This document shows, piece by piece, positions 34,919 to 46,680 of a stretch of 64,000 bases of DNA (the stretch's first letter is position 1; each line of letters begins with the position of its first letter). The DNA lies in NCBI GenBank assembly GCA_946894095.1, contig OX335655.1, positions 5,084,001 through 5,148,000 of the forward strand. Direction: 5' to 3'. Origin of the DNA: Incurvaria masculella. Lineage: Eukaryota > Arthropoda > Insecta > Lepidoptera > Incurvariidae. Both the position numbers and the translations under genes were made by a program. The notes below the pieces were generated by a model. That model was not told the origin of the DNA and did no database searches. It saw nothing but the letters and a program-made list of their open reading frames with translations.

Positions 34919-35866
34919 GGCTGTGGCATAGGCTGGGCCGAACCACAAATGCGAACAATACTCCACGCAAAGCTATCTGCGCCTTGTAGAGGAACAGCTT
35001 TCGGTTTTTTTTTGCTGTATACTGTTCCAAATTTGATATTAAAATAATCTTCTGAGAAAAAACATAGCATAGATGCGTTCCATTTTTAAACGGCATATCA
35101 AAAAGTAAGAACTTTAGCGTCATAATACACACGAACAAAACTTAGATGCGATGAATTATACCACTATGAAGCACAACTAGCTACAATCGTCTACCGTGGC
35201 TCAGATGATCTTAGCCGGGTTTTATGATGCGGAAGCCAATGCATTACAGTTCCGTTGGTGTATCTACAGGTGAGAAGTCTTTCTACACTATTGACTTCAC
35301 TTACCTGTGTCTAGTTAAAATGAGGCCCGCATGAAGCGCCGGCGACGCATGATCGCGCAGTCTCGTGCCAGGCGAGCGCATGACGTGCAGCCTTCGGGAT
35401 ATTCGCCGTCGCTTTACTAGCAGGAGGCCTATTCTTAGCCTGAGATAAATAGTCGTAACAAAAACTCAGACTAACCGAAAGTAGGACTTTCTGACGTCAT
35501 TTTGCATTACTTTGAGATTTCGTCCATACAAAATGTGTCAACGTGACGTCACAAAGTACTACTTTTCGTTAGTCTTAGTTTCTGTTACGACTATTTATCA
35601 CAGCCTCAGAGTTCTGTGCCCAGAAATCAGGATTTTTCAGTCAAAAACACTCTTTTATAGCGGTTTTCATAGCGATTTTCCATTGGGATGCGAGCAGCGG
35701 CTAGCCTCAACGGTAAACCATGCAGCGGCCAGTATTACTTAACCTCGATGATCGAACACCTGCTGGCGAGGTTGGTTGATTATTATGTAAAAACGTTTGA
35801 TTTAACTCTAGCATCGCAGTAAATATTTGCTTGAGATCACATATCATTGACGTAAATAATAGGTCG

Positions 35867-37144
35867 GGGAAAAAGTCTTTTCGCATTACAGTATGTATGA
35901 ACTTGTAATAAAATCTCTTTGGCTATACTATTTGTATCTGGCTGGTTTTGGTATCATTGAAAGTTTAAATTTTAAAGAACATAATTCCAAATTCAAATTA
36001 GGAAAATGTGTGATTCTGATTTGTTTTTCGTACTGTCAAAATGAGTGAATCTAATGAAGAAATTCGATACATTTTAAAATTTTACTACAAAAAAGGTAAA
36101 AATGCAACGCAAGCCGCGAAAAAAATTTGCGATGTTTATGGACCTAGTGCAGTATCTGTGAGAGTAGCACAAATTTGGTTTAAGCGTTTTCAATCCGGAA
36201 ATTTTGATGTCAAAGATGCACGTCGCTCTGGTCGCCCTATTACGGATAAAATGGATGCCATTTTTGAAAAAGTGGAGCAAGATCGGCATATCAGTAGTTA
36301 CGACGTAGCTGAAGAACTAGGAATTGACCACAATACAGTTTTGGCGCATTTGAAAAAAACTGGGTACACAAAAAAGCTCGATATTTGGGTACCTCACGAG
36401 CTCACTGAAAGAAACCTAATGAACCGTGTACTCATTTGTGATTCTTTATTACGACGTAATGAAACCGAACCATTTTTGAAGAAGCTGATAACTGGTGATG
36501 AAAAGTGGATCACGTACAACAAGAACGTGCGAAAAAGGTCGTGGTCAAAGGCCGGTCAAGCTTCACAGACTGTGGCGAAACCCGGGTTAACTCGCAACAA
36601 GGTGATGCTGTGTGTGTGGTGGGATTGGAAGGGCATTATTCATTATGAGCTGTTACCACCAGGCAGGACCATCGATTCTGAACTCTACTGCGAACAACTG
36701 ATGAGATTAAAGCAAGAAGTTGAGAGAAAGCGGCCGGAATTAATCAACAGAAGGGGTGTGGTTTTTCATCATGATAACGCTAGACCTCACACATCTTTAG
36801 CCACTCAGCAAAAACTAAGAGAGTTTGGCTGGGAGGTGTTAATGCATCCGCCGTATAGTCCTGACCTTGCACCTTCAGATTTCCACCTGTTTAGGTCTCT
36901 TCAGAATTCTTTAGGCAGTGTCAGGTTAACATCACGAGAGGACTGCCAAAACCACTTGTCGCGGTATATTGATCAGAAGTCCCAATATTTCTATAGCAAT
37001 GGGATAATGTCCCTACCTACAAGATGGCAAAAAGTTATCGAACAAAATGGTACCTACATACTTTAGTTAAATGTAAATAAACCATATTAAAAAATGTTTT
37101 GAATTTTCTTAAAAAATGCGAAGAAACTTTTTCCCCAACCAATA
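35867..37144 (+). mobile_element. Complete mariner element with terminal inverted repeats
   Basis: The left end GGTCGGGGAAAAAGTCTTTT (from 35872) and the right end, read on the other strand, GGTTGGGGAAAAAGTTTCTT (from 37140) are imperfect inverted repeats of about 28 bp, both continuing with CGCATT. TA dinucleotides flank both ends, but the exact duplication boundary is ambiguous by a few bases. The element encloses the intact transposase and is about 1.27 kb, typical of mariner. Confidence 0.9.
36041..37066 (+). CDS. Mariner transposase, intact DD34D
   Basis: An uninterrupted 341-codon frame from ATG to TAG, about the usual length for mariner transposases (340-350). The N-terminal half carries the helix-turn-helix DNA-binding region, with FKRFQSGNFDVKDARRSGRP near 48-66 and a second helix region around 80-110. 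The mariner linker signature WVPHEL lies at 116-121. The catalytic triad is visible: D153 in TGDEKW, D245 in HHDNARPH and D280 in YSPDLAPSDFHLF, with 34 residues between the last two. The enzyme cuts and pastes its own element at TA sites in the nucleus. No frameshift or stop is present, unlike every other transposon coding relic in the window, so this copy is relatively young. Activity cannot be judged from sequence alone. Confidence 0.95.
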   Translation: MSESNEEIRYILKFYYKKGKNATQAAKKICDVYGPSAVSVRVAQIWFKRFQSGNFDVKDARRSGRPITDKMDAIFEKVEQDRHISSYDVAEELGIDHNTVLAHLKKTGYTKKLDIWVPHELTERNLMNRVLICDSLLRRNETEPFLKKLITGDEKWITYNKNVRKRSWSKAGQASQTVAKPGLTRNKVMLCVWWDWKGIIHYELLPPGRTIDSELYCEQLMRLKQEVERKRPELINRRGVVFHHDNARPHTSLATQQKLREFGWEVLMHPPYSPDLAPSDFHLFRSLQNSLGSVRLTSREDCQNHLSRYIDQKSQYFYSNGIMSLPTRWQKVIEQNGTYIL

Positions 37145-37194
37145 TACAAAGTATAAAATCCAGCCAAGTTCGAGTCGGACTCACCATTTTATCG

Positions 37195-37290
37195 TTTATT
37201 GTTTATTGTTTATTCATCATCCATAGACAGTACACTGCACTCGGATTTGTCATATTTTAACATTGGCCAGTCCAGCAAAACAAAACACAG
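37195..37290 (+). repeat. Dispersed repeat 'CTGCACTCGGATTTGTCAT'
   Basis: Second copy, beginning about 50 bp after the mariner right end; contains TTTATTG direct repeats. Confidence 0.5.
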
Positions 37291-37589
37291 CGAAGAACTG
37301 GAAAGAAACTCCGCATTTTTTTTTTTCAACGTCCACTTATTTTAAATTTACAAAAGTGTTCGTCAGTTATTTTAACAAAAACATAGGTAAAACACTAAAT
37401 TAACATGAATACATGAAATTAACAATTCATGCCGTATGCAACAGTTCATGACAAATATCATTTTATTTGCAAAGACAATCCCCTCCAACTAATTTATTAC
37501 AACATCAACAAGATACATTAACATTATACAAGATTTGAAATCGATTCTTTAATTTTTACTTGTTTTTGATGTTTACTATGTATTTGTCG

Positions 37590-37757
37590 TTGTAACGGAA
37601 ACAGAAATATATACTCTGTGAAAATGTTAGCTGTCTACCTACCTAACTATAACAGTTTATGAGATACAGCCCTGTGACTGACAGTCGGACGGACGGACAG
37701 CGGAGGCTAAGTAATGTGGTTCCGTTTAGCATCCTTTGGGTACCGAACCCTAAAACA
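37590..37757 (+). repeat. GGGTTCCGTAC repeat, right part
   Basis: From CTCTGTGAAAATGTTAGCTG to TACCGAACCCTAAAAC. A possible left-end fragment lies at 37155-37185 (CCAAGTTCGAGTCGGACTC). Confidence 0.6.
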
Positions 37758-38013
37758 TCAAACGATGTGGATAATGAGCTACTCGTGTGAAAATTGTTGG
37801 GGTTCATATAATGAGTAGGCTATCCGAGGAAAAAATATTTCCGATATTGTCCAGTGAGAAGGGTATCACAGCAAGAATAATTGACATTTTTAAGAATGGT
37901 TTTATGCATATTCTGTCTAGCCAATGTTAACTAGGTAAATTGAACCTTATTTAAGAATTGGATAAGTTGGTGTCTAATATCGGAACTTCACAACAAAAAA
38001 ATGAGTTAACAAA

Positions 38014-38222
38014 TTGTACATACTGCCACATATGTTGCTCATACACTGTCCTGCACTGGCGGCCGTGGACAGGAAAACGAGTGTCGAAGGACCACCCGCC
38101 AGGTGGGACGACGACATCAAGTGCGTCAGCATAAAGCAGTGGTTCCGTACCGCTGAGGGCCAGGAGTACTGCAGGAAAATTGGAGAGGCGTATGTCCAGC
38201 AGTGGACGCAAACACGCTGACT
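38014..38222 (+). pseudogene. RTE-type retrotransposon C-terminus relic
   Basis: A 68-codon frame contains GPPARWDDDIK..., QWFRTAEGQEYCRKIGEAY and VQQWTQTR, then a stop and TGACTGACTGA. The RPP.RW.DD and GEAYVQQW patterns are typical of the last residues of RTE-like non-LTR elements in Lepidoptera (family knowledge). The rest of the element is missing. Confidence 0.7.
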
Positions 38223-38672
38223 GACTGATTTTGCTCATATGTTGCTCATGAAGTAGGTATTCAGTGATCCCACTGTATGACGCAGATACTTATTTTTGTA
38301 AATAAAACAAATTTCATAGAAATTAAACTCATTTTAATTAAAGTCATTTTCATGCATCGTAAGACTTAAACACATGGGACGGACTAGAATATCACTCAAA
38401 TACTAATAGCTATTGGAGATTCAATGAAGTATTATGGGTATGCAATTTATATTTGATTATAAATTAATATAAAAACATGATCTGCAAGGGAATCTGCCCC
38501 TTAAGACCAGTAAGTTGACTAAACACACTCGAAACCTGTAAGGTTTGCCATTACAATTGCCTTTCAGGTAAACTGAAAGACTGGACGAATGAATGTAATT
38601 TTTGTGTTTCCATTGCTCAAAAATGCTTGTAATCGCTCTCTCGTGTGCTCGTGTAATACTGTCACACGCAGA

Positions 38673-38727
38673 TAAACTAAAAGTACTGCACCTGCTTCGC
38701 GTGTACAGGTGCAGTACTTTTAGTTTA
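38673..38727. other. Perfect 22-bp hairpin
   Basis: The arms 38673-38694 and 38706-38727 (TAAACTAAAAGTACTGCACC... and complement) match exactly around an 11-nt loop. Could be a fold-back element core or a transcribed hairpin. Confidence 0.85.
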
Positions 38728-38940
38728 GATTTTAATTTATTAAATAAACGCCACGATGGTGGCACTGAAACTAAAAAAAAATGAAATGAAATGAAATCAT
38801 GTAGGTACTCGTGCAATCAAATTCGTTTGTAACTTATATTGAGGTCTTGTGTTGCCTGCTGTGTCTGTTTCGCTTATTTTGTGATAGTATTCTGTGTTTT
38901 AATATGACTCACACACTATCCTGAACTCTAGCATAGCAAT

Positions 38941-38983
38941 AACATATAGTCTCAGGTCTAGTTTTGACCTGAGACTGTATGTT
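38941..38983. other. 18-bp hairpin with one mismatch
   Basis: AACATATAGTCTCAGGTC and GACCTGAGACTGTATGTT pair around a 7-nt loop, 214 bp after the previous hairpin. Confidence 0.8.
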
Positions 38984-39031
38984 ATTCAATGTGTTAAAAT
39001 AAACAAATCAAATTAAATATATTTATTTCAG

Positions 39032-39137
39032 AATGGACGACGGATCCAATTTCAGGGCGCCATGAGGCATCGGATGTTACAGTATACAGAAAAAAATGAA
39101 AGATATCTTTCTTTGCGCTACCGAAAGATTCTGAAAG
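39032..39137 (+). other. Exon-like block with both splice signals
   Basis: TATTTATTTCAG precedes and GTAAGTTTG follows a 106-bp segment open in one frame (NGRRIQFQGAMRHRM...). In another frame, after a TGA, it reads KISFFALPKDSER, which resembles the start of a THAP zinc-finger domain but lacks its cysteines. It could be an exon of an unseen gene, a decayed THAP-type transposase, or chance. Confidence 0.3.
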
Positions 39138-39519
39138 GTAAGTTTGTTTTTTGAGTAAGGTTTATTGACATTTTGTATTGACGTTATGCCTTATCTGTAG
39201 GTATATGTGTTACTAGCTGCGGTACCCGGCTCCGCTCGGGTTAGTGTCGGCTAAATTATCTCATGGATAAAAAGTAGCCCACATGACTGGTCCAAAATAG
39301 GGTCAAACTGATCCAGGACAACGTATCCATGTACCAAATTTAATCAAGATCGTTCGAGCCGAAATAGCATGATTTAATGAGAAACATCCAATAATTCCCA
39401 TTTAGAGCTTCGTTGACGTTTGGTGGCTATTTAAAAAAAAAAACATTTGCCGCGAGAACCTTTCTGCACTTTCACTGCTACATTGCTTACCTAGTAAGTA
39501 ACGTGTAACGTAGGTAAGT

Positions 39520-39620
39520 TTTGCGTGGACTCCAACCCACAGCCAGCCTCAACATCGAAAACAGTAACCCATCTCGAACCTGACTGCTCCCAGAGATGCT
39601 ATACATTGATAAAATACGCA
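39520..39620 (-). mobile_element. 5S-headed SINE head fragment
   Basis: ACAGCCAGCCTCAACATCG and GTAACCCATCTCGAACCTG match the reverse of the 5S-type head. Only about 100 bp remain. Confidence 0.4.
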
Positions 39621-40261
39621 TATAAATCAGGTAAGTGGTTCGCATGTTATAAGACTTTAAGACTCACTACTTACCCTTCTGGTAATGAAGCGTTATATTA
39701 TGTAATCTATAAGTTTTGAGTAGAATCGGGCTAGACGTAGATACAATGCACATCTAAATCGAGTAATTGGTTCTCAAGGATTTTATTCTGTTGGTCGCTC
39801 CTCCGGCGATTTAGCGTGATGCCAAGTAGTCCTAAAGTTGCAGGAAATACATTGCAGTACTTCAGTAAAAGTAAGCGCTGCCGCCGCAAAGCCGAGCCGC
39901 AGTTTGTATGACAGCCCCATCTTAGCGTAAGCGGAACTGAATTCTATTTAGCCAATCCTAATTCCCGGGTAGTTAAATGTACATGTACTAAGTTTTACAA
40001 ATCGCTAGTGCCTTGAAAATTCGCCAAACGGACACCAAACAGTCACGACGTCTGCCCTCCCCCCGCCGCCGCTCTCCGCCACCGCCCCCGGCTCCTCTCC
40101 CCCTAGTGTGAAGTATCGCTACCGGCATCGTTTTCGCAGCCCCGTGAAAGTGCCCATGGGCACATAAATTGTAGCCTATGTGTTATTCTGATGTATAAGC
40201 TATATTATTGTAAAGTTTCATTCGAATCCATTCAGTAGTTTTTACGTGAAAGAGTAACAAA

Positions 40262-40303
40262 CATCCATCCATCCATCCATCCATCCATCCATCCATCCAT
40301 CCA
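40262..40303. repeat. (CATC)n microsatellite
   Basis: Ten or so perfect CATC units near the right end of the larger dispersed repeat at 39214-40340. Confidence 0.9.
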
Positions 40304-40511
40304 TTATTACAAACTTTCCCCTTTATAATATTTATTAGATGAGGGACATGTTGACACTTAATTAACTGGTATCAGCACAGCACTTTTTTAATAAATTAGG
40401 TATTATTTATCCACGAAGGGAAAAACGACATTGTTTTTTTCTAGTAAAAGAATAATGGGCAGATGACCGGAAAAGACACGTACTGAATAGTACCTATGTA
40501 AGTCACATTTT

Positions 40512-40882
40512 TTTATGTGACCAGACATGGATGGCTACTGTTATGATATTAACCCAATACACTACATTCCCGAAGGAATTAGGTGCCATGCCAGGACCTT
40601 CCCTTTATGAGCACGGCTACATTGACAATTGTACACGGACAATTTTTCATTTCCGCTTCGACCATCTTTTCATCAAATGCGATGGTACCAACCCGGGCGG
40701 GCTTAAACCCTACCACGGTAAGGGGTAAGGGGACCTGCAGTTTTACATGGATTCCGAGCCATGGAGCAGCTCACATTCGTGACTAAATGCACTTATCAAA
40801 CTCGGAAAAAGAAAGAAAGTGGTCGGAATTGAACCCAGACCTCTGGTACGCTAGGCCAGTACCAGCGCCACTAGGATGATAG
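40512..40882 (-). mobile_element. tRNA-headed SINE
   Basis: Nearly full-length reverse-strand copy, from TATGTGACCAGACATGG to the head (GGAATTGAACCCAGACCTC, + strand). Confidence 0.75.
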
Positions 40883-42988
40883 AACGTGTTCCCTTACTTT
40901 CACTGGCCACATTTACTTCTTACATCGTTTTTTCATGTATATCTAGTACAATCCACAAAACCGAAGCCTGCAACACATTCAGTTCTACGCAAAGTCAAAA
41001 TCTATGCGGATACTCCAGGCTGGTTGTCGTATCCCAGCTTGTGAAAGTCCTTGGTCACGATGGAAACGGACACGGTGACTGTTCCATATGACTCGGTCCT
41101 CATCACTGCAACAGACGAAAATTCATTTTATCTTTATGTTTGCAGGAAAAGTCGTTGCTGTCGCCCAATCATGCACTTCACTTAATCTTCTTTATAAGTG
41201 AAGAACCTATAAAAGTATAATAGAAATATTAATGCCAAGATTGTCCAAATACATCAATGCAGGGAGGAATGCAAAAAAATTGCATGTATGTCACACCACT
41301 CATGTGTTTCATAAAAGCAGTACGTGCATTGGTTTTCCACACTACGTCTGATTAATTGGCGATTGTACATACTCCACATCAGGGCGTCCCCGAAGTCAAA
41401 AAGGTTACGAGTTTTACCAGAGTCTGAGAGGGATCCTAGTTAACCTAGGATCCATGCCCCTTGGTTACCCGTGCTCCTACATTCCAATATTACATGGGCG
41501 GGTGTCTCTGCTGCCACCACTCATCCATGACACAGAGGGCTGTCTGCTATTCGAGAACCGTACACTCACAGTGTTGCTGAGAGCCAGTAGCGAGCACGGA
41601 GGGGTCTACGAGCTCGGGCACACGGCCCGTGAACCAGGCTAGCCACGCGCCAAGCTGGGTGGCGGAGCGGGGCCGGTACATTGCAAGCCTCAGCCGAGTT
41701 GGACCAGGCGACGTTGGGAGGAACGCGCGTGCGTAGCCCCGGACACCCTCAACACCAGTCGACGTGATGCCATACACGGACAGTATTAATTGCGGCCCTG
41801 AAATAATAACAGAGACCATTTTAACCAGTACAGGGGGTCCATTCAGAGCAAGAGTGAGTTCGAGTTCGGGAGTGAGTTAACCTAAAAATAGCTGGGAAAT
41901 ATATTATTATTTAAATAACGGAACCGTTATTTATACTTCCAACGTATTTACGGGATAGACCAGATTTTTACCTAACTGTAATGATGTTCAAGAAGTGTGG
42001 AAACATTGACTACTTAAAAACGGGAGTTGATATTTATTGAGGAATTCAAACTCACTCTTGCCCTGAATGGACCCCTGGTTTAAATAAGGAGTTTAAAGCT
42101 ACTGTTACAGCATGCAAATCGTTTTGACAGGTTCTCCATCAAGACTGTGCCGTGAATGGATTGATACAACATTGTATTTGTATTGTATTGATTGTATCTT
42201 CTGGCAACTTTAATTTTGTAATCCCGCCTGCATATTTCAAAGGTTAAGATACCCTATTTTAGAGTACAGACAACTTCTATTTACTTGCCAGCCTGGCAAA
42301 GTGAAGTGGGAAATAGGCCAGAATACCTTCAAATGCAGCTCTTTGAACGTCAGAAAGACAAACTGTTGCAGGCTTCTCTTTAAAACCTAGAGAGGCATTT
42401 ATACAAAATTAAGAAAATATCAACAAACCGTCGGTTGCATCCTTTGGCTTAAATAGGTAAAACGTTTCAATCAATCTCCAAATTTTACACGGATCACTGA
42501 TAAAAAATTTGCACCATGCGGCAACGTAAGTTTGTACCAACAGTTCAAGCTCAAGTTGTTTTTTATGGGTATTATTACCTAACCTAACCAACATTGTAGC
42601 TCTGTTTTTAGTTCATATTGTTTATGGTATTAAGCAAGCACATCGCTTCTTTGAACAAAGAATACTGTAAGAGGACTGTAGGATTCCAAATTATGCGTAT
42701 GCCGCAGGGGGCGAAATTGGTAGACGCAATACTCGCAATACTCGTTTTGGGATTGGGCGCACACCCCGCAGACCGCTTCGTGCCACCGGATATAACCACC
42801 AACACCGCGGTCATTGCGCTACAAAATCCTCAAAACACTCGCACACTAAAAGTAAATGTGTCGTCTCTTTTATATTATGTACCTAATATGCCCTGCAACT
42901 TCATAAATATTTCATATTTTATCCCACGACTTCCCAAAGGTTGTCCATTCCTGGTGTAACCAATGACTAATTGATGTGGCATTGTGTA
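40883..42988. other. No gene seen; one GC-rich patch
   Basis: 41440-41815 is distinctly GC-rich with frames on both strands. It may be a decayed retroelement segment, but I recognise no domain. CCTAACCTAACC at 42583-42594 is a two-unit TTAGG-type run. Confidence 0.35.
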
Positions 42989-43911
42989 TTAATGTGGCCC
43001 TTCCCGGCGGGACTAACTCATTTGCGGGCTAGGTACAAAACCGTGCTATTGCACTCTGGGACCTTCTGTTTCAATGAAAAAGACAGGCTCCGTGATGAGG
43101 AGGATGCAACATGTCCACAAGCAGACAATGCGTGTTTGATTTGGTTAGATTTACGAAAATTTTAACTACAAAACGACTAATAGCTAAAAGTAAATCACGA
43201 CAGCTGTAGTCAAAAATCAAACTAAAACCAAATTGATTATAATTCTTCATGAAACAAGCTAGGTCTGCTGACTTAAATTTTTTTATTTTAGCGTATGTCA
43301 GCCTCAGTGACCCAGTGGCGCGACACTTCGGCGATCGCTCTCCGAAGTTAAGCAACGCTGGGTCCGGTCTGGTCTTGGATGGGTGACCATTCGACCGTTG
43401 AGAGAGGCTGGCCGTGGTTCAGATTCCACGTTAAGCTGTAGGTCCCCTTCCTTACTTACTAGGTGGTAGGGTTTATCCCGCCCTGGTTGGTACCATCGCA
43501 TTGGATGAACGATGGTAGAAGCGGCAATGAAAATTTTCCGTATTTTCCATCCAGTTCAATGTAGCCGTGCAATATAAGGAAGGTCCTGGCATGGCACCTA
43601 GTTCCCATGTGGTGTGTCAGGCTAATACCATGACAGAACTTGTGATATTAGCCATCCATGTCCAGTCACATAAAAAAAAACCGTTGAGTAATCCACCTCC
43701 AAAGTTATTGTATAAAACGCACGAAAAATTCGAACTTTCGGACCTTATAACTTAGAAACCAAACACTATTTTACAATCCCAATAGTTATCAGGCATCTAG
43801 TTCGATTATATGACGCTGTTTTGAGTATGATTTTGGATCTCTAATAAGAAATATGCGCATGATCTTCTTTCCACGTCTGTATGGGGAGTTGAGCGGGAAG
43901 GCCCATCTTAA
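42989..43911 (-). mobile_element. TTAA element, copy 7, carrying a nested SINE
   Basis: Left part 42989-43294 and right part 43679-43911 (ending GAAGGCCCATCTTAA) together make one diverged element. The SINE at 43295-43678 interrupts it, with a little host sequence lost or changed at the junction. Confidence 0.75.
43295..43678 (+). mobile_element. 5S-headed SINE nested in a TTAA element
   Basis: Opens TCAGCCTCAGTGACCCAGTG, followed by the 5S-derived GAAGTTAAGCAACGCTGGGT and CTTGGATGGGTGACC, then the common body and tail with an A run. Very close to the copy at 57613. The TTAA element resumes on the other side. Confidence 0.85.
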
Positions 43912-44759
43912 CAGTTATTAATGACACTAATCAGATCAAGCCGAATGTTACCTTTCAGTTGCAAGCACTAATCCCGAGGTAACTGGAGGCAAGAGGCATC
44001 AAAGATATATGCCAGACCTTAGCACAAGGTCTAATTTTTTAGTTAACAATAGAGCTCCCTATCGATTGAATTAGTGTTACATTGCAGTTTGTATGAAGAA
44101 ATAATAGAATAACTTTTTGTGACAAAATAAAATAACAAATTTAACAACTATATCAAAATGGGAGGAGATATCTTTGAATACCTACAGCCCGACACGTTGG
44201 TGCTGCTGAGAACAAATTGAAGCGGCAGGTTGAAGATGACCCGGCGAGCGTCGCGGCCGGGCGCACCAAGCTGTGAAATCGCTCCACGTAGACCCGACAA
44301 CAGTGTCCAGTCTGGTCCCATCACCACTTCATACCTGGAAGAGTTAATAGTGCTAATAGCGATGCAAAAACTGATTATAAATGATAAATCTTCAACCGTT
44401 TTAAGGAAACAATTATGGCTGCCATTGACTGTCCCAAATTTAAAAAGGCGATGAGAGAATTGTGCTTGACACCCAGGGTACGTGCATGCTTTCTTGCGGC
44501 GAGTCACAGAAGCCGGATCGATGAAAGCGGCACGAATTTAGTTGGGAGCTCACCGCACGTAAAGCTCTGCGTCATTTACTCCACCCTCGAACTCGACAAA
44601 CTCCACCGAGCCCTCGACAGATACCAGAAACTGTGTCAATTCGCTCTCCCTGTTATTGTGTGGCATTTTATGTTGGTTTGTGTACGTTCACTCGCCAAGG
44701 AAAAAACACTTTTTATTCTGAAAACATCGCACTTGTTTGTTTTCAAATTATAAATTGAC
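43912..44759. other. Unassigned
   Basis: A 119-codon minus-strand frame at 44148-44507 and overlapping plus frames have no domain that I recognise. Confidence 0.35.
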
Positions 44760-45360
44760 AGCAATATGTCGTGCGTGGTCCGATTTGAACTTACGTTACC
44801 GAAGGTGCGTTCACTGATTCGCGGTGACAGATCTTAAAATGGCGTCCGGTAGCGAGAGCAATCAATAATTTTAAGTGGTGTTTCTTCTCTCAAACTTGGT
44901 AAGCGTTTCAATTGCATTGAAGCCCCCCTTCGCTAATGCGAAATATATGTCGAATGACATTTATAAATGTGGGTGACAGCGTACAGAAATATGTAAGGCC
45001 TAGTTATTTTTTACGGTTCCATACCCCAAGGGTACAGTCCAATTTTGATGTTCCTGCGATCGTATTCTGTGCGTCGCAAGTTGCAAAATTCCCGTGCTCA
45101 CCCTGCCATGAACAGTATGACATCATCGTTGCGTTATAATTACGTAATATAAATGTTCATATATTATTATAATCTAAGATGTGCATTGCATACTTTGTAT
45201 ATTACTTCTCTGAGAGTATGTAATGTAATAAAAAAAACTTTGGACGTAGGGCACTGTGTGTGCAACTGTCATTGTCACATTTTGACGTTATCGTTTTATG
45301 ACCGTGTTGTTTCTCACTTCCTTGAATGTCTCTCAGGTGAAAATCTATGTTCAGCTTAAA
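44760..45360 (+). repeat. Degenerate repeat cluster, part 1
   Basis: GACAGATCTTAAAATGGCGT near 44828 and GCACTGTGTGTGCAACTGTC near 45250 recur in altered form at 45.86-46.06 and 47.34-47.5 kb. Class unknown. Confidence 0.4.
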
Positions 45361-45409
45361 AGAATTAACGATGGCTTTGTACACCCGTATAATTTAGATT
45401 TAATTAGAA

Positions 45410-45690
45410 TACCATTAATTTATAATTAGAAGTCATTGTGGTAGTTAAGAGTTTGCTCTTTCCCAATGTTTATAACATTTAATGTTCTTTGTGAGCAGTA
45501 GTAATCTATCAACGATTGTAAATTAGTTTATAAGTATCAATGGAAAAAAATGCAAAATAACAAACCTGGCAAAGTTTCTTGTCGGTTCTTCTTCTTCAGA
45601 AGTAATCTAACCTGCACAAAAAAAAATACAATTCCGAGTGTAATATACATAACAAAGAAACTTAAACTAAAATTTAAATTAGATTTTTGT
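45410..45690 (+). repeat. Second copy of the dispersed repeat at 27.8 kb
   Basis: Carries the same ordered blocks (AGAGTTTGCTC, GTTCTTTGTGAGCAGTAGTA, AAAGTTTCTTGTCGG, CGAGTGTAATATAC) at moderate divergence. Class unknown. Confidence 0.55.
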
Positions 45691-45859
45691 TGTTGGGTTT
45701 TCGTAAGCATGCAAAAAAAGGTCCAAATTGTTTGTGATGCCGGCGTGCAATTTGAATCGGGAACACTTTTATCTCTTATTCAGCGTGAGACTGTAACATT
45801 TGCAGTTCAATTGCAACCACGCACTTCTATTACCTCAATCAGTGTTGCCACCACATATT

Positions 45860-46065
45860 AAAGCGCGTTCACAACTGGCCCGTTTGGCGCTGACAGATCT
45901 CAAAATAGCGTACTTAATGCCGTACACAATGCTCACGCTTTGGGGTAGGGCACTTCATGTGCAACTGACAGTGTCATATTTTGACGATTATGTATCGTTG
46001 TCCTGCCTCTTTCGACCGTACTGTTTCACAACCCTCGAATGTCTCTTGGGTGAAGGTTCATGTTT
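45860..46065 (+). repeat. Degenerate repeat cluster, part 2
   Basis: GACAGATCTCAAAATAGCGT, then GGCACTTCATGTGCAACTGA and CTCGAATGTCTCTTGGGTGA correspond to blocks in part 1. It runs into the LINE tail at 46150. Confidence 0.45.
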
Positions 46066-46149
46066 AGTTTTAGATGAATTTATTAGATTTAACTTTGAGA
46101 GAAACCGCTTCACAGAGAAAATGCACATATTCACAGTTAAAAGTCCAAT

Positions 46150-46385
46150 TATCCTCTATATGTTTTATCTATATAGTCGGTAAACAATGGAATGAACTCC
46201 TTGCTGAAGTATTTCCCCCAAATTCCGACCTGGGGTCTTTCAAACGTGGTGCGAAGGAGCACCTGGCCGGCCGGCTTGGTTTTCGCATCCTCCTTAAAGT
46301 TGGAAAGCCCATGGGCGTCGTCGGGCACCTTAAAGGCTCATGGCGTGCACCATGTGCCACCCTTAATTTGAAAAAACTAATGTAA
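46150..46385 (+). pseudogene. LINE 3'-end relic, type 'FPP...GSFK'
   Basis: Reads YIVGKQWNELLAEVFPPNSD, LGSFKRGAKEHLAGRLGFR and PMGVVGHLKGSW. It is the best-preserved copy of the tail found at 10.7, 17.8, 24.4 and 52.2 kb. Confidence 0.6.
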
Positions 46386-46680
46386 TTGATTCCCTGCTTG
46401 TTTTTTTTTTGTTTCCGTGAGAGCTCGCACGAATGATCTGAATCACTTGTGATGAGAATCGGCACGCTTATATTCGACGTATGCACTGTAAACTTTGACA
46501 CTTTAAATTGGACCATGGTGCAAATCGTGAACACAGAACGGCATTGAGTGGCGTAATGATAACATCCGCCAATACGCCATTTTGAACGCGCATATCGGAC
46601 CAGTTTTGAACGCGTATTCCGTATCGTAAGCTCAAATCGGACCATGGACTACTAAAAGGTGTAACAATTAGACAATTTAA

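Larger units (their letters stand above)
39214..40340 (+). repeat. Dispersed repeat 'TAGCTGCGGTACCCGGCTCC'
   Basis: Begins CTAGCTGCGGTACCCGGCTC and ends with AGAGTAACAAACATCC, the CATC run and ACAAACTTTCCCCTTTATAA. Start and end resemble one long repeat family; the middle holds a SINE head fragment and a CCGCC-rich stretch near 40060. A short reverse fragment of its start is at 21556-21592. Confidence 0.5.
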
